A DNA stretch of 64,000 nucleotides, from positions 44,552 through 108,551 of the forward strand of contig JAGAXG010000003.1 in the NCBI GenBank assembly GCA_017941035.1, read 5' to 3'. Numbering within the stretch: position 1 is the stretch's first letter; the number at the start of each line of letters is the position of its first letter. The stretch comes from a bacterium. GTDB lineage: Bacteria; Cyanobacteriota; Vampirovibrionia; Gastranaerophilales; Gastranaerophilaceae. A model generated the notes under the pieces. It searched no databases, was not told where the DNA came from, and saw only the letters and a program-made list of their open reading frames with translations. This document shows positions 47,175 through 57,027 of this stretch, in pieces. Both the position numbers and the translations under genes were made by a program.

Positions 47175-47882
47175 CTATATCCCTACACTCAAACCTGCGC
47201 ACAGATTTATTGATTGACCTGTTATTCCTTTTGCTTCTTCACTTATCAAATATTTTACAAGTCCGGCAACTTCTTTAGGTTCAACAAATCTTCTTTGAGG
47301 GATACATTCTAAAATTTCTTTTTCGCTAAATTCGCTTTCATTAATGGAGCATTTGCCCAGTTCAGTATCTACCCATCCTGGATTAATTGTATTAACTGTG
47401 ATTCCATATTCTGCCAGTTCTAGTCCAGAGGCTTTTGAAAGCCCTATTAATCCTGCTTTTGTTGCAGAATAAAGTGATGCATGTGCTTCTCCCATAACTC
47501 CGGAAATTGAACCTATATTGATTATTCTTCCCCATTTTTTCCCTTTCATATAAGGTATGGCTTTGTTCATTAAATAAATAGGTGCTTTTAAATTAACTGC
47601 AATAATGTGATTTAATTTGTTTATAGTTGTTTTATCTATATCCGAATAAATATATTCTCCTGCATTATTTACAAGAACATCAATTTTTTTATCAGCAATA
47701 AAATCTCCCAGTTTTGATAATTCGTATTCATTAGATAAGTCACACAAAAAATAGTCCGCAGGTCTCAGTTCTTGTAATGCTTTTTCATTTCTAGCTGTCA
47801 CATAAATATTCCCTAACTTTTTTAATTCTTGAGCAATAGCTCGTCCGATACCTTTTGAAGCTCCTGTAATTAGTATATTCAT
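47175..47882 (-). CDS. Short-chain dehydrogenase/reductase (FabG-like)
   Basis: The 235-residue SDR has the cofactor motif TGASKGIGRAIAQEL, NNAG, the catalytic Ser in IGSISGVMGEA, the YSATKAG Tyr/Lys pair and INPGWVDTEL. The N-terminal region is shorter than usual FabG (no Asp after beta-2; RNEK follows TA, favouring NADP). The ATG overlaps the stop of the preceding tcdA gene by four bases, so the two are co-translated. Substrate is unknown; it may not be the fatty-acid FabG. Confidence 0.85.
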   Translation of the reverse strand: MNILITGASKGIGRAIAQELKKLGNIYVTARNEKALQELRPADYFLCDLSNEYELSKLGDFIADKKIDVLVNNAGEYIYSDIDKTTINKLNHIIAVNLKAPIYLMNKAIPYMKGKKWGRIINIGSISGVMGEAHASLYSATKAGLIGLSKASGLELAEYGITVNTINPGWVDTELGKCSINESEFSEKEILECIPQRRFVEPKEVAGLVKYLISEEAKGITGQSINLCAGLSVGI

Positions 47883-48631
47883 TTTTTAATTCCTATAAGT
47901 TTATGTACTATATATGATGCCATAAAAATTCCAGAACATGATGCAACAAAAGGAGTTGAAGACGGAATAATTTTATTAAACTCGATTTGTGTGCCTTTTG
48001 ATGTTGTAATTTCTTCGCGTTCGGTTATTTTTTCTTGCGAGAAAGGTGTTTCACGGCTGCAAACAAAAGTTATCCCCTTTGTAATTTCTCGTTTTTTAAG
48101 TTGATAAATAATGTTTGAAACAAACGGAGCATTACGATTTTCGATATCTTTTAAATCTGCGATGTAAAGTTTTGTCGGATCAATTCGGTTCCCTGCACCC
48201 ATTGAACTTATGACAGGAATATTGTTTTTATAACAATAGGTTAAAAGATTGATTTTTGATCGCATTGTGTCTATTGCGTCTGCAACGTAATCTATTTTAT
48301 TATTGATATTGGTCTGCCAATCCGTGTAAAAATCATTAATAACAGTCAAATTTATATTTGGATTGATATCTTTTAATCTCTTTTCAAATAATACTGTTTT
48401 TTGTTGTCCAATAGTAGAATGAAGAGCAATTATTTGACGGTTTATATTTGACGTGGAAACTTTATCAAAATCAACAATAGTTAATTTCCCGACTCCAGCT
48501 CTTGCTAAAGCTTCTGCGCAAAAGCCACCAACTCCGCCGAGACCGAAAACAGCAACACTTTTATCAGAAAGAAGCTTCTGAGCTTCTTCTCCCCAATATA
48601 GCTCATTTCGAGAAAAAATTTCGTCTTTCAT
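47879..48631 (-). CDS. tcdA: tRNA threonylcarbamoyladenosine dehydratase (ThiF/MoeB-like E1)
   Basis: The 250-residue protein has the E1-like adenylation fold: FGLGGVGGFCAEALARAGVG (ATP-binding), VDFDKVSTSNINRQI and the later VADAIDTMRSKINLL and PVISSMGAGNRIDP. Lack of a zinc CxxC pair and the 250-residue size fit TcdA (CsdL/YgdL), which cyclises t6A37 of ANN-decoding tRNAs. TAAAAT ends six bases before the ATG, so a leaderless transcript start is likely although secG lies four bases upstream. ThiF-like relatives are the alternative. Confidence 0.85.
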   Translation of the reverse strand: MKDEIFSRNELYWGEEAQKLLSDKSVAVFGLGGVGGFCAEALARAGVGKLTIVDFDKVSTSNINRQIIALHSTIGQQKTVLFEKRLKDINPNINLTVINDFYTDWQTNINNKIDYVADAIDTMRSKINLLTYCYKNNIPVISSMGAGNRIDPTKLYIADLKDIENRNAPFVSNIIYQLKKREITKGITFVCSRETPFSQEKITEREEITTSKGTQIEFNKIIPSSTPFVASCSGIFMASYIVHKLIGIKK

Positions 48632-48635
48632 AAAA

Positions 48636-48860
48636 TTATTTTACAATGCCAAATCCAATTAAGAATGAACAGATAATAAATATTGCACATACTATTGCAG
48701 TAATTTTATTCAAACCTTTTTCTGCGCTTTTTTGTGACGCAAAAATATGAGAAGTCCCACCAATTCCACCTATACCGTCACCTTTTGGAGAGTGCATTAA
48801 AATTAATACGATAAGCAAAAATGCTGAAATAGTAGATATAATCCATAATGTATTCGCCAT
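48636..48860 (-). CDS. secG: Protein translocase subunit SecG
   Basis: The 74-residue protein has two hydrophobic segments flanking LILMHSPKGDGIGGIGGTSH, the glycine-rich cytoplasmic loop typical of SecG in the SecYEG translocon. GGAG precedes the ATG from within the end of the NUDIX gene. Length and motif fit the family closely; it is probably co-transcribed with the NUDIX gene two bases upstream. Confidence 0.88.
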   Translation of the reverse strand: MANTLWIISTISAFLLIVLILMHSPKGDGIGGIGGTSHIFASQKSAEKGLNKITAIVCAIFIICSFLIGFGIVK

Positions 48861-48862
48861 TA

Positions 48863-49540
48863 TTATTTTTCTCCTTTTTTAATAAAATGAGCACGTTTAG
48901 AGTTTAGCTCAATTTTTTCAAATGTATATAATCTAGCAGGTCTTTTAGAGGATGATTTTGTGTATTCTTCTAATTCAATCAGACCGTTTGTTGCTAATGC
49001 TTTTTTTCTAAAATTGCGTTTATCAAGTTTTCTCTGCATAATAAGTTCGTAAGCTTTCTGCATTTCAGTAAGAGTAAATTTCTCTCTTAGTAATTGATAT
49101 GCAACAGGACAAATTTCCAGTCTTTCACGCGTTCTTTTTAATGAATATTGAATAATTTCTTTATGGTCAAATGCTAAAGGAGGTAAATCTTCAACTTTGT
49201 GCCAACCTAAATTTTTGCTTGAAGAAATTTTTATATCTTCAGAACGTACCAGTGCAAAATAAGCGCATGTAATAACACGAGCATTCGGGTGTCTTAGAGG
49301 ATCTCCGAATGTATAGAGTTGTTCCAAATAAATATTATCGACTGCTGTTTTTTCTTTCAATACACGTAAAGCCGCTTCATCAAGATTTTCAGATAATCTT
49401 ACATATCCTCCTGGGATTGCCCATTTATCCTTAAAAGGTTCATTCTCACGTTTTACAAGTAAAACTTGCAAAGCGTTATTTTTTAAGGTTAAAATCACTA
49501 CGTCGACTGTAATTTCGTGTGTTTTTGTTTCATTATACAT
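48863..49540 (-). CDS. NUDIX hydrolase-like regulator with winged helix (NrtR-type)
   Basis: The 225-residue protein has an N-terminal NUDIX fold (WAIPGGYVRLSENLDEAALRVLKEKT) and a C-terminal winged-helix region (TLTEMQKAYELIMQRKLDKRNFRKKALATNG). In the NUDIX box (GX5EX7REUXEEXGU) the REVQEE part reads LRVLKEKT, so the catalytic Glu pair is weakened, as in NrtR regulators of NAD metabolism that bind ADP-ribose rather than hydrolyse it. The ribosome site is AGAGG. The NAD-related role is family-based; no NAD genes are adjacent. Confidence 0.82.
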   Translation of the reverse strand: MYNETKTHEITVDVVILTLKNNALQVLLVKRENEPFKDKWAIPGGYVRLSENLDEAALRVLKEKTAVDNIYLEQLYTFGDPLRHPNARVITCAYFALVRSEDIKISSSKNLGWHKVEDLPPLAFDHKEIIQYSLKRTRERLEICPVAYQLLREKFTLTEMQKAYELIMQRKLDKRNFRKKALATNGLIELEEYTKSSSKRPARLYTFEKIELNSKRAHFIKKGEK

Positions 49541-49694
49541 TTACTTAAATCCTCTTATAACAATATTATAATAAACATATTTTATCTAATTATTCTCTTT
49601 AAGTAAACTATTAATATTTGTTTACAAATTTCGAAAAATTATGCAATTTTTTACTTAAGAAATATTTTATATATATGAGGTATATCAAGAGACT

Positions 49695-50543
49695 ATGTTT
49701 TCATTTTCTTATAATGTAAATTATAACGGATGTTGTAACCCATTTATGAGTTACAATCCTCGTTTGAATTTCTTTTTAGGTATGGCAAGTGGTTTTGCCG
49801 GTTTATCATCTCCTTTTATGCCTTTTTATACAGGATCTGTTTTTTCAAATGGTTTTGGCTTTGGAATGAATTATCCTATGATGTATATGCCAATGACAAT
49901 GCCTATGCCGATTACGATGCCTATTACTCCTTTTATGCCTTCAATTAGTTCTTCTACAACGATAACGCAATCCGAAGGATTTGATAAACCTAAAAAAACT
50001 GAATTAAATTTTGCTGCAGAACAACAAATTGCAGCAGATGGTAGTGAGAAAAAAGATGAAATAAAGGTAAATAAACCAAAAGTTGAGGACAAGTCAAATT
50101 ATAAAACAAATGCTCTTCCAAAAATATCAAATTCAAAACTTATGAGCAGGGTTCCCGCTCAAAGAAAAGCAAAAATTTTAGACTGCGTAAATAGAGCATG
50201 TAAACAATACAATGTTGATCCAAAGCTTGTAATATCTTTAATGTTTGCAGAATCAGGCTTTGATCCAAATGCGACTTCACGATGCGGGGCTGCCGGCTTA
50301 ATGCAGTTAATGCCTGCAACCGCAAAATCTTACGGAGCTTCAAATCCTTATGATATTGAACAAAATATTTTTGCAGGTACTAAATTCTTAAAATATTTAT
50401 TAAACAGATATAATGGTAATACAGATTTGGCTGTGGCAGCATATAATGCAGGGCCGGGGCGAGTTCATAATACTGTTCCAAATATTAAGGAAACAAAAAA
50501 TCATGTAGCAAAAGTTAACAGAAATATGGCATCATTAGCATAG
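49695..50543 (+). CDS. Lytic transglycosylase (SLT domain)
   Basis: The C-terminal 130 residues of this 282-residue protein form a Slt70-like domain: QYNVDPKLVISLMFAESGFDP with the catalytic Glu, CGAAGLMQLMPATAKSYG and AVAAYNAGPGRVHN. It should cleave peptidoglycan glycan strands. The N-terminal part is odd: Phe/Asn-rich, then a Met/Pro run (MYMPMTMPMPITMPITPFMP), with no classic signal peptide, so export is unclear. A linker of Lys/Glu-rich sequence joins the two. GAGG lies upstream of the ATG. The stop overlaps the end of prmC on the opposite strand. Confidence 0.88.
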   Translation: MFSFSYNVNYNGCCNPFMSYNPRLNFFLGMASGFAGLSSPFMPFYTGSVFSNGFGFGMNYPMMYMPMTMPMPITMPITPFMPSISSSTTITQSEGFDKPKKTELNFAAEQQIAADGSEKKDEIKVNKPKVEDKSNYKTNALPKISNSKLMSRVPAQRKAKILDCVNRACKQYNVDPKLVISLMFAESGFDPNATSRCGAAGLMQLMPATAKSYGASNPYDIEQNIFAGTKFLKYLLNRYNGNTDLAVAAYNAGPGRVHNTVPNIKETKNHVAKVNRNMASLA

Positions 50544-51371
50544 TTTACCAAATATTACCCTATCAATATTTGCCAAATCTTTTATAATTTTAATTTGAGA
50601 AAAATTACTTTCTTTCATAATTTTTGCAACATTTATACTTTCACCTATTCCGAGTTCAAAAAGCAAATATCCGCCTTGATTTAAGTGCTTTTTTGCACCA
50701 TTTATAATTTTTTTGTAAAATTCTAAACCGTATTCATCTTTTGTATAAAGGGCAATTTCCGGTTCAAATGTAACCTCTTTTTGAATGTTTTTTTTCATCT
50801 TCGGCGGGATATATGGAGGATTTGAAACTATCATATCAAATTTTTCTTCCTCTCTTATCATAGAAAAAATATCGGACTTTCTGAGAAGCACACGGTTAAA
50901 AAGTCCCATTTTTTCCACATTTTTGTACGCTGTTTCTAAGGCCTCAAACGAAATGTCAGCACCAATTATAGTTGCGTTAGAAAGCTTTGCAATCATACAT
51001 GCTATACAACCGGAACCGGTGCACATATCCAAAATATTTTCTAAACCTTCGCTATGAATAATTTCAACCGCTTTGCGGACAAGTATTTCTGTTTCATCGC
51101 GCGGGATTAGAACTGATGAATTTACTATAAATTTTTCCCCCATAAAATCAGCATTCCCAATAATATATTGAATAGGTTGATGTGTTGAAGCACGTAATTT
51201 CGCTTTTTCTTCTACAATTTTTAATTTTTGTGCATCTAATTTTTTGCCCATTATAATATCAGCAATGCCATATCCCGCAAAATGTTCAATTAAAAGTTTA
51301 ACTTCAGTATTTGCCTCATTAAAAGGTATTCCGGAGTTTGTTAAAATTTTTACTATATCAGGTATTATCAT
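50535..51371 (-). CDS. prmC: Peptide chain release factor N(5)-glutamine methyltransferase
   Basis: PrmC methylates the Gln of the GGQ motif in RF1/RF2. The 278-residue protein has the SAM-binding motif ILDMCTGSGCIACMIAKL and the catalytic NPPY in IVSNPPYIPPKM, plus PIQYIIG and VLIPRDETEILV. The ATG at 51371 (MIIPDIVKIL) with GGGG seven bases upstream is preferred over a GTG at 51377. It overlaps the upstream 172-residue gene by 14 bases, so the two are an operon. prfA is not adjacent. Confidence 0.93.
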   Translation of the reverse strand: MIIPDIVKILTNSGIPFNEANTEVKLLIEHFAGYGIADIIMGKKLDAQKLKIVEEKAKLRASTHQPIQYIIGNADFMGEKFIVNSSVLIPRDETEILVRKAVEIIHSEGLENILDMCTGSGCIACMIAKLSNATIIGADISFEALETAYKNVEKMGLFNRVLLRKSDIFSMIREEEKFDMIVSNPPYIPPKMKKNIQKEVTFEPEIALYTKDEYGLEFYKKIINGAKKHLNQGGYLLFELGIGESINVAKIMKESNFSQIKIIKDLANIDRVIFGKLC

Positions 51372-51876
51372 TTCCACCCCAAATTATATTATTTTTATTT
51401 TCGTGTTCATTTATTATTTTATCAATTTCATTTCTTGCATCAAGTTTTGATAGCAGCTCACGTTTTTCAATCCCGTATTTTTTGCAAAGCTTTTCATAAT
51501 AATAAAGTTGTTTTTTTGTTGGAGCTTCTTTAGACATTTTAATTTCTTTTAAAAATTCTCGTTTTTTCTTTTCAAAAGCTTTGTTTGCTTCAATTATAGG
51601 TCGTTGCTTTTCCTTATAATCATAATATTTTTTGCATTCATTTAAGTATTTCAAAGTGTCAGATTTGAACCAATCTTGATCAAGACTTTCAGATAAAAAT
51701 TCAAATCTTGAACAATTTAATTCTAAATAATATTTTTCATCTTCAACAAAATATTCCCAAATTTCATCTATGGAATGTTCGCACATTTTCTTAACAAGCG
51801 CGCGTAAATAATTACATAACGCTGATTTTTGATTTTTTGTAAAATCAAGATAAATTTGTTTTTTTATTTCATACAT
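51358..51876 (-). CDS. Hypothetical charged protein upstream of prmC
   Basis: The frame opens at a TTG (51891), but the ATG at 51876 (MYEIKKQIYLDFTKNQ) is more likely. The 172-residue protein is rich in Lys/Glu/Tyr/Phe and predicted helical (KKYYDYKEKQRPIIEANKAF, KKLCKKYGIEKREL). Its stop overlaps prmC. The C-terminal part (PTKKQLYYYEKLCKKYGI) resembles the short motif seen in many DNA-associated or phage-like proteins, but I cannot name a family. Confidence 0.6.
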   Translation of the reverse strand: MYEIKKQIYLDFTKNQKSALCNYLRALVKKMCEHSIDEIWEYFVEDEKYYLELNCSRFEFLSESLDQDWFKSDTLKYLNECKKYYDYKEKQRPIIEANKAFEKKKREFLKEIKMSKEAPTKKQLYYYEKLCKKYGIEKRELLSKLDARNEIDKIINEHENKNNIIWGGNDNT

Positions 51877-51891
51877 ACTACTACCAAACAA

Positions 51892-51954
51892 AAAAGTGTA
51901 ACGAAGTACAATATAATGACTTCTTACCGCGATACAAAATCCGGCTCATCAAGT
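51892..51954. other. Short intergenic spacer
   Basis: Contains TATAAT-like strings on both strands (51911-51917) and little else; no coding support. Confidence 0.3.
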
Positions 51955-52134
51955 CTATCGTTGAAACAAATCACGCACTGAAAATTTGCGGGTTTTGTCA
52001 GACGAGCTGAAGTCCAGCAACTTTCGTACGATAGGGTTTGTTTGCATGGCCAAAACAGATTTTTGAGAAACTTGATTTTCTCTCGCTCTTGTATTCTCGA
52101 TTACTTCGAAATTCTTGTCTGTTTCTTTAACCAT
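51955..52134 (-). CDS. Small protein, 59 residues, in a GC-richer island
   Basis: An ATG at 52134 opens MVKETDKNFEVIENTRAREN and ends SVRDLFQR before TAG. The composition is balanced and not low-complexity. TATAAT (RC of 52142-52147) ends seven bases before the ATG, which fits the leaderless arrangement of other genes here. The stretch is visibly richer in G+C than its flanks, so it could instead be a structured RNA or transferred DNA. No family is recognised. Confidence 0.4.
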   Translation of the reverse strand: MVKETDKNFEVIENTRARENQVSQKSVLAMQTNPIVRKLLDFSSSDKTRKFSVRDLFQR

Positions 52135-52147
52135 CGATTTTATTATA

Positions 52148-52373
52148 CCTCGTTACATAGATATAAACAAATTGTTACAGAAAAAATTGCTTAAATTTAT
52201 ATAAAAAATATATATTATTTACATAATGTTACAAAAATATAAAAATATATTTGTGTGAATGGATTTTTAGATAAACTTGCTCTTGCAAAAGTAAAAATAT
52301 AGTTTATAAAATTGTCTCCTGATGATTATGTAGTTACTGCAACTCTTGTCCCAAGATAGTTTACGTGAAGTGA
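52148..52373. other. Intergenic region with a promoter-box remnant
   Basis: AT-rich and without a supported gene. ATAGTTTATAA at about 52300-52310 matches the start of the pilin-family promoter box but lacks the full TATAAT and any downstream leader. Confidence 0.3.
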
Positions 52374-55300
52374 TTAGTGTTTAATCCAGCGGAAGCTTTT
52401 AACATAATTGCTTCCGTTGATATCCCCGTAAATTTCAGCCTTAAATACACGTAAAACATTTGAAGGATCAAAGTTTGGTATTTTATGAATATTACTTGTT
52501 GTATCTGGAGTTATCTGATTTATGCTTATCCCAGGAATTGTATTTAAAAGTCTGTTAAGTGATAAATTACACAATTTTCCCAGTAATGTAGAAAAATCTT
52601 TTGATAAACTTCCGTAAATTTCCATATCAGCGACAAGATTCATCAAATTATAGTTCCCTTTCATGTACATATTAAGCTCTTTCCCGCTTGAAAATACTTC
52701 TATGTCATTAGCTATACCGTTTTTAATTTTAATATCACCTTTAATACTTTCAAATTCACCGGTTTTTAGAGGTGTGATTAAATCAATTATGCCGTTAATC
52801 GAAACTCCTGTAATACCACCTGTAATTAAATTTGCTGCTTTTAAAAGATATTCTAATGATCCAAGTTTTGGCATACTTCCGTCAATTACATTAAAATGAC
52901 CTTCTCCTGATAAACTATTAATACATTGCAGACTATTTTTCCCTACGCATGCGACTTTCAAATCTCCGGTAATTTTACCAAAAATGTGATCTGCCATATC
53001 AAAGAAGTTTTCGCTGATAATTTGAGCATCAGCATCTTTTATATTCATTTCGCCGTACAATCCCATATCTGTGAGATTATAAGTTATAATTCCGTTAATT
53101 AGTCCATTAGCTAAATTGAAAGAATAATTATCGACTTTCAAAATATGATCTTCTCCAAGGTGAGCATTTGCATTGAAATTTGAGGCTTCAGCTTTTTTAA
53201 TAATTACTTTGTCAGCATTTATATCAGCTTTTTTTATTAAAATTTGTTCAGGTGTAATATTCATGGTTGAATTTGAACTTTGAGTATTTTTTAATTTTTC
53301 TGTATCAAATTCATTAAATTTTCCAGCAATGATATTCAAATCAAGAGTATCCATTAATATATTCAAATCTTCAATGATTAAAGGAGTTTCTATCTTATTA
53401 ACGATTTTAGCATCAAGATTAATATCGTTAGTTAATACTATTCCGCGTGATTTTAAATTGATAAAATATTTGTCAAAGTCAAGAGCAATATCACGAATAG
53501 TTGCATCTAATAAAGGAATATCTACGCTTGTGATTTTTAAATCTCCCAAAATTTTTGGAGATATAGAAGTTCCATTTATATCTAAATTGGCCGTAAATAA
53601 ACCTTGTTTTATTGTAGGTTTTTTAAGTATTATGTTGAATATTCTGGCATCAGTTGGTTCAAAAGTTTTAATTTTTAAATTGTTAAAAGAAAGTATATTA
53701 TCTTTTAATATTTTAATATCGCCGGAAACGGTAAGTTGGTCTTGTAATGAAACTTTTTTATTTTGAGAAGTGATCCCTTGAGTATATTTTAGAGAATCTA
53801 TACTTATTTTGTTTTGCTTTGGATATAAAGTAGTATTCATATTTATTGATACGGGATTTGTTGCAATACCTTCGTTACCAATTGAACCTGAAGGCGCTCC
53901 GGCAAGGGTTGCTCCCATATAGTAAATAGAAGAATTTTCTCCTATATTTAATGATGTATTGCTATATAATTTATCTAATGTTCCCTTTATTTTTGAAACA
54001 AAATTAACATCTCCTTTAATTTTAACCGGATAAACAGATTTGTTGTTTATTACTCTGTCCAAAAACATTTGAGTAGGTTTTCCTGTTATATACAAATCGA
54101 TATTAGGATTTTTTTCAAAATCAGATATTTTACCATTTATAAATAATGGCATTGAGCTGAAACTTGTATTTACATTCCCTAGATATAAGGTGTTTGATCT
54201 AATGTTGGCTTTCCCATTTAAAATTCGTATTAGTGCATCAGCCGGTTTGTAAATAAAGCTTATATTTTCTAAATTTGTATCCGTGTAAAGCTTTCCGTTT
54301 TTTATTTGACCGTTAATGTCTACAATCCCTTTAATATCAATTATGCTATCAAGTTTAGCCTTTAATTCAGGTGAAAGTTCAATTTGTTTTTTTACTGCAT
54401 TTAATGATCCGAGGTTAAAATTATCAATGTTAAATGAAGCATCAGAGATTTCCATGTTTTTGTATATATTCGAACCTATAAATGACAATGTAAAAGGATT
54501 TTCATTAAAAAGTCCTTTAATATTATTTCCGTGTAAAATACTGTTTTGAATATTAAAATTGCCTTTAAAAATTTTTATCGGGTTGTTAGAATTTTCATTT
54601 GATAAAAGATTTCCATTTGCTGTTATTTTGTTATAATCAAGTTTCCCGCTTTCAACATTACCTTTGTAGCCCCCTGTAAATGATGCGTATAATTCTCCAA
54701 TTTCATTTTTATAAGGCATATTCATTTTTGGCTGAGCTAAATCAAAAATATCTCTCAATCTGAATTTATCTGATTTCGCAATTAAATTAATGGATTTATC
54801 TTTTGCAGTCCCGTTGACATGAATTTTTGAATGCCTTGCAAAACCAGTTACATCATAATCTGCATTTTTTTTATCAAAATTTACAGTCCCATTAATATTA
54901 GTTAAAGGTAAAAAAGTATCCTGCAAAACAGTTGTGGAATTATGGAAAATTATTTTTCCTTTAGCAAATATATCTTTATTAAATTCTACATTTATAACAT
55001 CATTAGCTTTTCCGTAAATATTTAAAAACAGATCTGCAACACCGTTTGCTTTAGTAAAAGGTTTAATAACTTTTTGAACTTCAGCCAAATTTTCTGAAGT
55101 ATTTATAACTTTTAAAATTTTAGGAATTTCTTGTCCTTCTGTTTGTGCAAATACATTCAAATTCCCTTTAACATCGCAATCCCCATATATTTTTGTAGGT
55201 TTACCATTAATTGTACCGCTTAAAGTTTTAAAAGGAATTTCTGTGTTATTAAAATTAATAATACCGGATGCATTATTTAATTCAAGATTATGAATTTGAT

Positions 55301-56858
55301 TAAAAGATGCTGTAGCATTTTTAAATTTAAAAGTTCCGAACAAATGAGGATCAATTTTTTTACCAGCAGAAAAAACATCTACGTAACCAAAACCTCTTAA
55401 TTTCATTATAGGAACAGGCCCCATTTTAAATTTAAAAATTTCATGCAAAGGATTAATAACTTCTTGGGCATACTCCATCATTACATCACCCTTGCTTTTT
55501 ATTTTTAATTCCGAATATTTTGAACCATCAATTTTAACAAAACCTTTTACTGATACATTTTCTCCTTTATTACCTGTTGGGACTTCAACATCAAGTTTCA
55601 TAACTTTACCTGTGAAATCCATATTCACATCTCCGCCTTTTGAGGTGTTAGGTATTCGTTTAATTAAATAAACATCATTAAGATTTACGTGGCCAAATAC
55701 TTCAGGTCTATCACCTTTTCCGACAAAATGAAGCTTACCTTCTCCGGCTCCATATATAGGATATGATTTTAATTTATAAAAATCTATATCCTGACACAGA
55801 TTTTCAAACCCGGGAATAAGTCTTACTAATTGCTCCCCTCTTGATGGTTTAATTTCAATATTTAAATCCATGGCGGGAATTTTTTTATTAGATTTTTTTA
55901 TATAACCGTCTGCATTTATGTGCAAATTATTTCCGTTTACAGAAACTTTTTTAAACTTAACACCGTTATAAATCGACTGAAAATTTATTTTGGCATTTAA
56001 TTTGTCAGGGAATACTATTGATGTTGGTTTGTCTTGTCCTATCAACTCAAGATTTTTAGTTGATAAATTTGAATAAATTACTCCATTTTTTGTTATAGAT
56101 GCAAAGTTTAATTTACCATGCAAATCTTTAAAATAACCTTTAGATAAAATGTTTACATATTCTGATATTGATGATAAATCAAAGTCTTGAATACTGGCAT
56201 TTAATTTAATTTTGTTATTGGTTAATTTATTTAGCGGTAAATGCAAGTCAATATCAGCAAAATAATTTGTAGAAATGCCGTCTACTTTGAAGCTTCCGTT
56301 TGTTTCAACGCTTAGATTTTCGTCATTTAAAAATTTCACGTGGTGAAAATACTTACCGTTAAGTTTAATCTGCTGATTATTTAATTTATCATCAAGATTT
56401 ATACTATAGTTACCTAAATCCAGATTAATCTGTTCTAATTTAAAATTATCCTTTTCTTTTAGTTGAAGCGGATAATCTCCCAGTAAAAGTTTTTTGTCTT
56501 TTGTCAACACAAAATTTGCTATTTCATTTGAAGCTGAAACTTCTGCTATTTCTATTTTTTTGAATATTAATGGGAAAAGTTTCAATTTTACTTCAGGATT
56601 TTCAATGGAAAGAGCTTTTGAATTATCTTTATTTATTATGGAAATATTATCACTTTTAATCCATACAGAAGGAAATGTTCCCATAGAAAGTTTTGAATTC
56701 CCTAAATTGACTTTTATCCCTGTATTTTCAAATATCTTTTGTTCAATAATATTTTGTCGTGCTGGGAGATTAACAATAGCAGGAATTCCGCAAAAATAAG
56801 TTCCGCTCAGTAGCGCCAAAATTCCTGTCAAAGTAATAATTTTCCACTTTTTTCCCAT
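52374..56858 (-). CDS. Large AsmA/TamB-like envelope protein
   Basis: The 1494-residue protein has one N-terminal membrane anchor (KIITLTGILALLSGTYFCG) and then almost continuous beta-strand-like repeats with Asn/Lys/Ile-rich composition, as in the AsmA-like (YhdP, TamB, DUF3971) family of bridge-like lipid-transfer proteins. Early residues match the AsmA N-terminal pattern (NTGIKVNLGNSKLSMGTFPS). The C-terminal region (LSGEGHFNVIDGSMPKLGSL, KDFSTLLGKLCNLSLNRLLN) resembles the AsmA C-terminal segment. Such proteins span the periplasm and move phospholipids to the outer membrane, which fits the KDO genes. TATAAT ends six bases before the ATG (leaderless). Monocistronic. Confidence 0.8.
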   Translation of the reverse strand: MGKKWKIITLTGILALLSGTYFCGIPAIVNLPARQNIIEQKIFENTGIKVNLGNSKLSMGTFPSVWIKSDNISIINKDNSKALSIENPEVKLKLFPLIFKKIEIAEVSASNEIANFVLTKDKKLLLGDYPLQLKEKDNFKLEQINLDLGNYSINLDDKLNNQQIKLNGKYFHHVKFLNDENLSVETNGSFKVDGISTNYFADIDLHLPLNKLTNNKIKLNASIQDFDLSSISEYVNILSKGYFKDLHGKLNFASITKNGVIYSNLSTKNLELIGQDKPTSIVFPDKLNAKINFQSIYNGVKFKKVSVNGNNLHINADGYIKKSNKKIPAMDLNIEIKPSRGEQLVRLIPGFENLCQDIDFYKLKSYPIYGAGEGKLHFVGKGDRPEVFGHVNLNDVYLIKRIPNTSKGGDVNMDFTGKVMKLDVEVPTGNKGENVSVKGFVKIDGSKYSELKIKSKGDVMMEYAQEVINPLHEIFKFKMGPVPIMKLRGFGYVDVFSAGKKIDPHLFGTFKFKNATASFNQIHNLELNNASGIINFNNTEIPFKTLSGTINGKPTKIYGDCDVKGNLNVFAQTEGQEIPKILKVINTSENLAEVQKVIKPFTKANGVADLFLNIYGKANDVINVEFNKDIFAKGKIIFHNSTTVLQDTFLPLTNINGTVNFDKKNADYDVTGFARHSKIHVNGTAKDKSINLIAKSDKFRLRDIFDLAQPKMNMPYKNEIGELYASFTGGYKGNVESGKLDYNKITANGNLLSNENSNNPIKIFKGNFNIQNSILHGNNIKGLFNENPFTLSFIGSNIYKNMEISDASFNIDNFNLGSLNAVKKQIELSPELKAKLDSIIDIKGIVDINGQIKNGKLYTDTNLENISFIYKPADALIRILNGKANIRSNTLYLGNVNTSFSSMPLFINGKISDFEKNPNIDLYITGKPTQMFLDRVINNKSVYPVKIKGDVNFVSKIKGTLDKLYSNTSLNIGENSSIYYMGATLAGAPSGSIGNEGIATNPVSINMNTTLYPKQNKISIDSLKYTQGITSQNKKVSLQDQLTVSGDIKILKDNILSFNNLKIKTFEPTDARIFNIILKKPTIKQGLFTANLDINGTSISPKILGDLKITSVDIPLLDATIRDIALDFDKYFINLKSRGIVLTNDINLDAKIVNKIETPLIIEDLNILMDTLDLNIIAGKFNEFDTEKLKNTQSSNSTMNITPEQILIKKADINADKVIIKKAEASNFNANAHLGEDHILKVDNYSFNLANGLINGIITYNLTDMGLYGEMNIKDADAQIISENFFDMADHIFGKITGDLKVACVGKNSLQCINSLSGEGHFNVIDGSMPKLGSLEYLLKAANLITGGITGVSINGIIDLITPLKTGEFESIKGDIKIKNGIANDIEVFSSGKELNMYMKGNYNLMNLVADMEIYGSLSKDFSTLLGKLCNLSLNRLLNTIPGISINQITPDTTSNIHKIPNFDPSNVLRVFKAEIYGDINGSNYVKSFRWIKH

Positions 56859-57027
56859 ATTATTATTATATATAACACAAATTTAAGTGCAATAGAAATT
56901 TTAATAATTATATCTACTTGACCTAAATATTATTTATAAATTTTTTAAAAAGCAATTGCTACTTTACGGGGATATTTAACAAATAAATATAGTAAATAAT
57001 AGAAACGTTATGATAGTTAGGAAAATT

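Noticed and set aside
51920..51960. Plus-strand ACAAAATCCGGCTCATCAAG resembles the 3' end of RNase P RNA
   Set aside because: The 350-400 bases upstream on that strand are the coding strand complement of a protein gene and show no RNase P core (no GAGGAAAGTCC-like motif).
53329..53766. 145-codon plus-strand frame inside the AsmA-like gene
   Set aside because: Shadow frame of the large repetitive gene; no ribosome site or recognisable domain.
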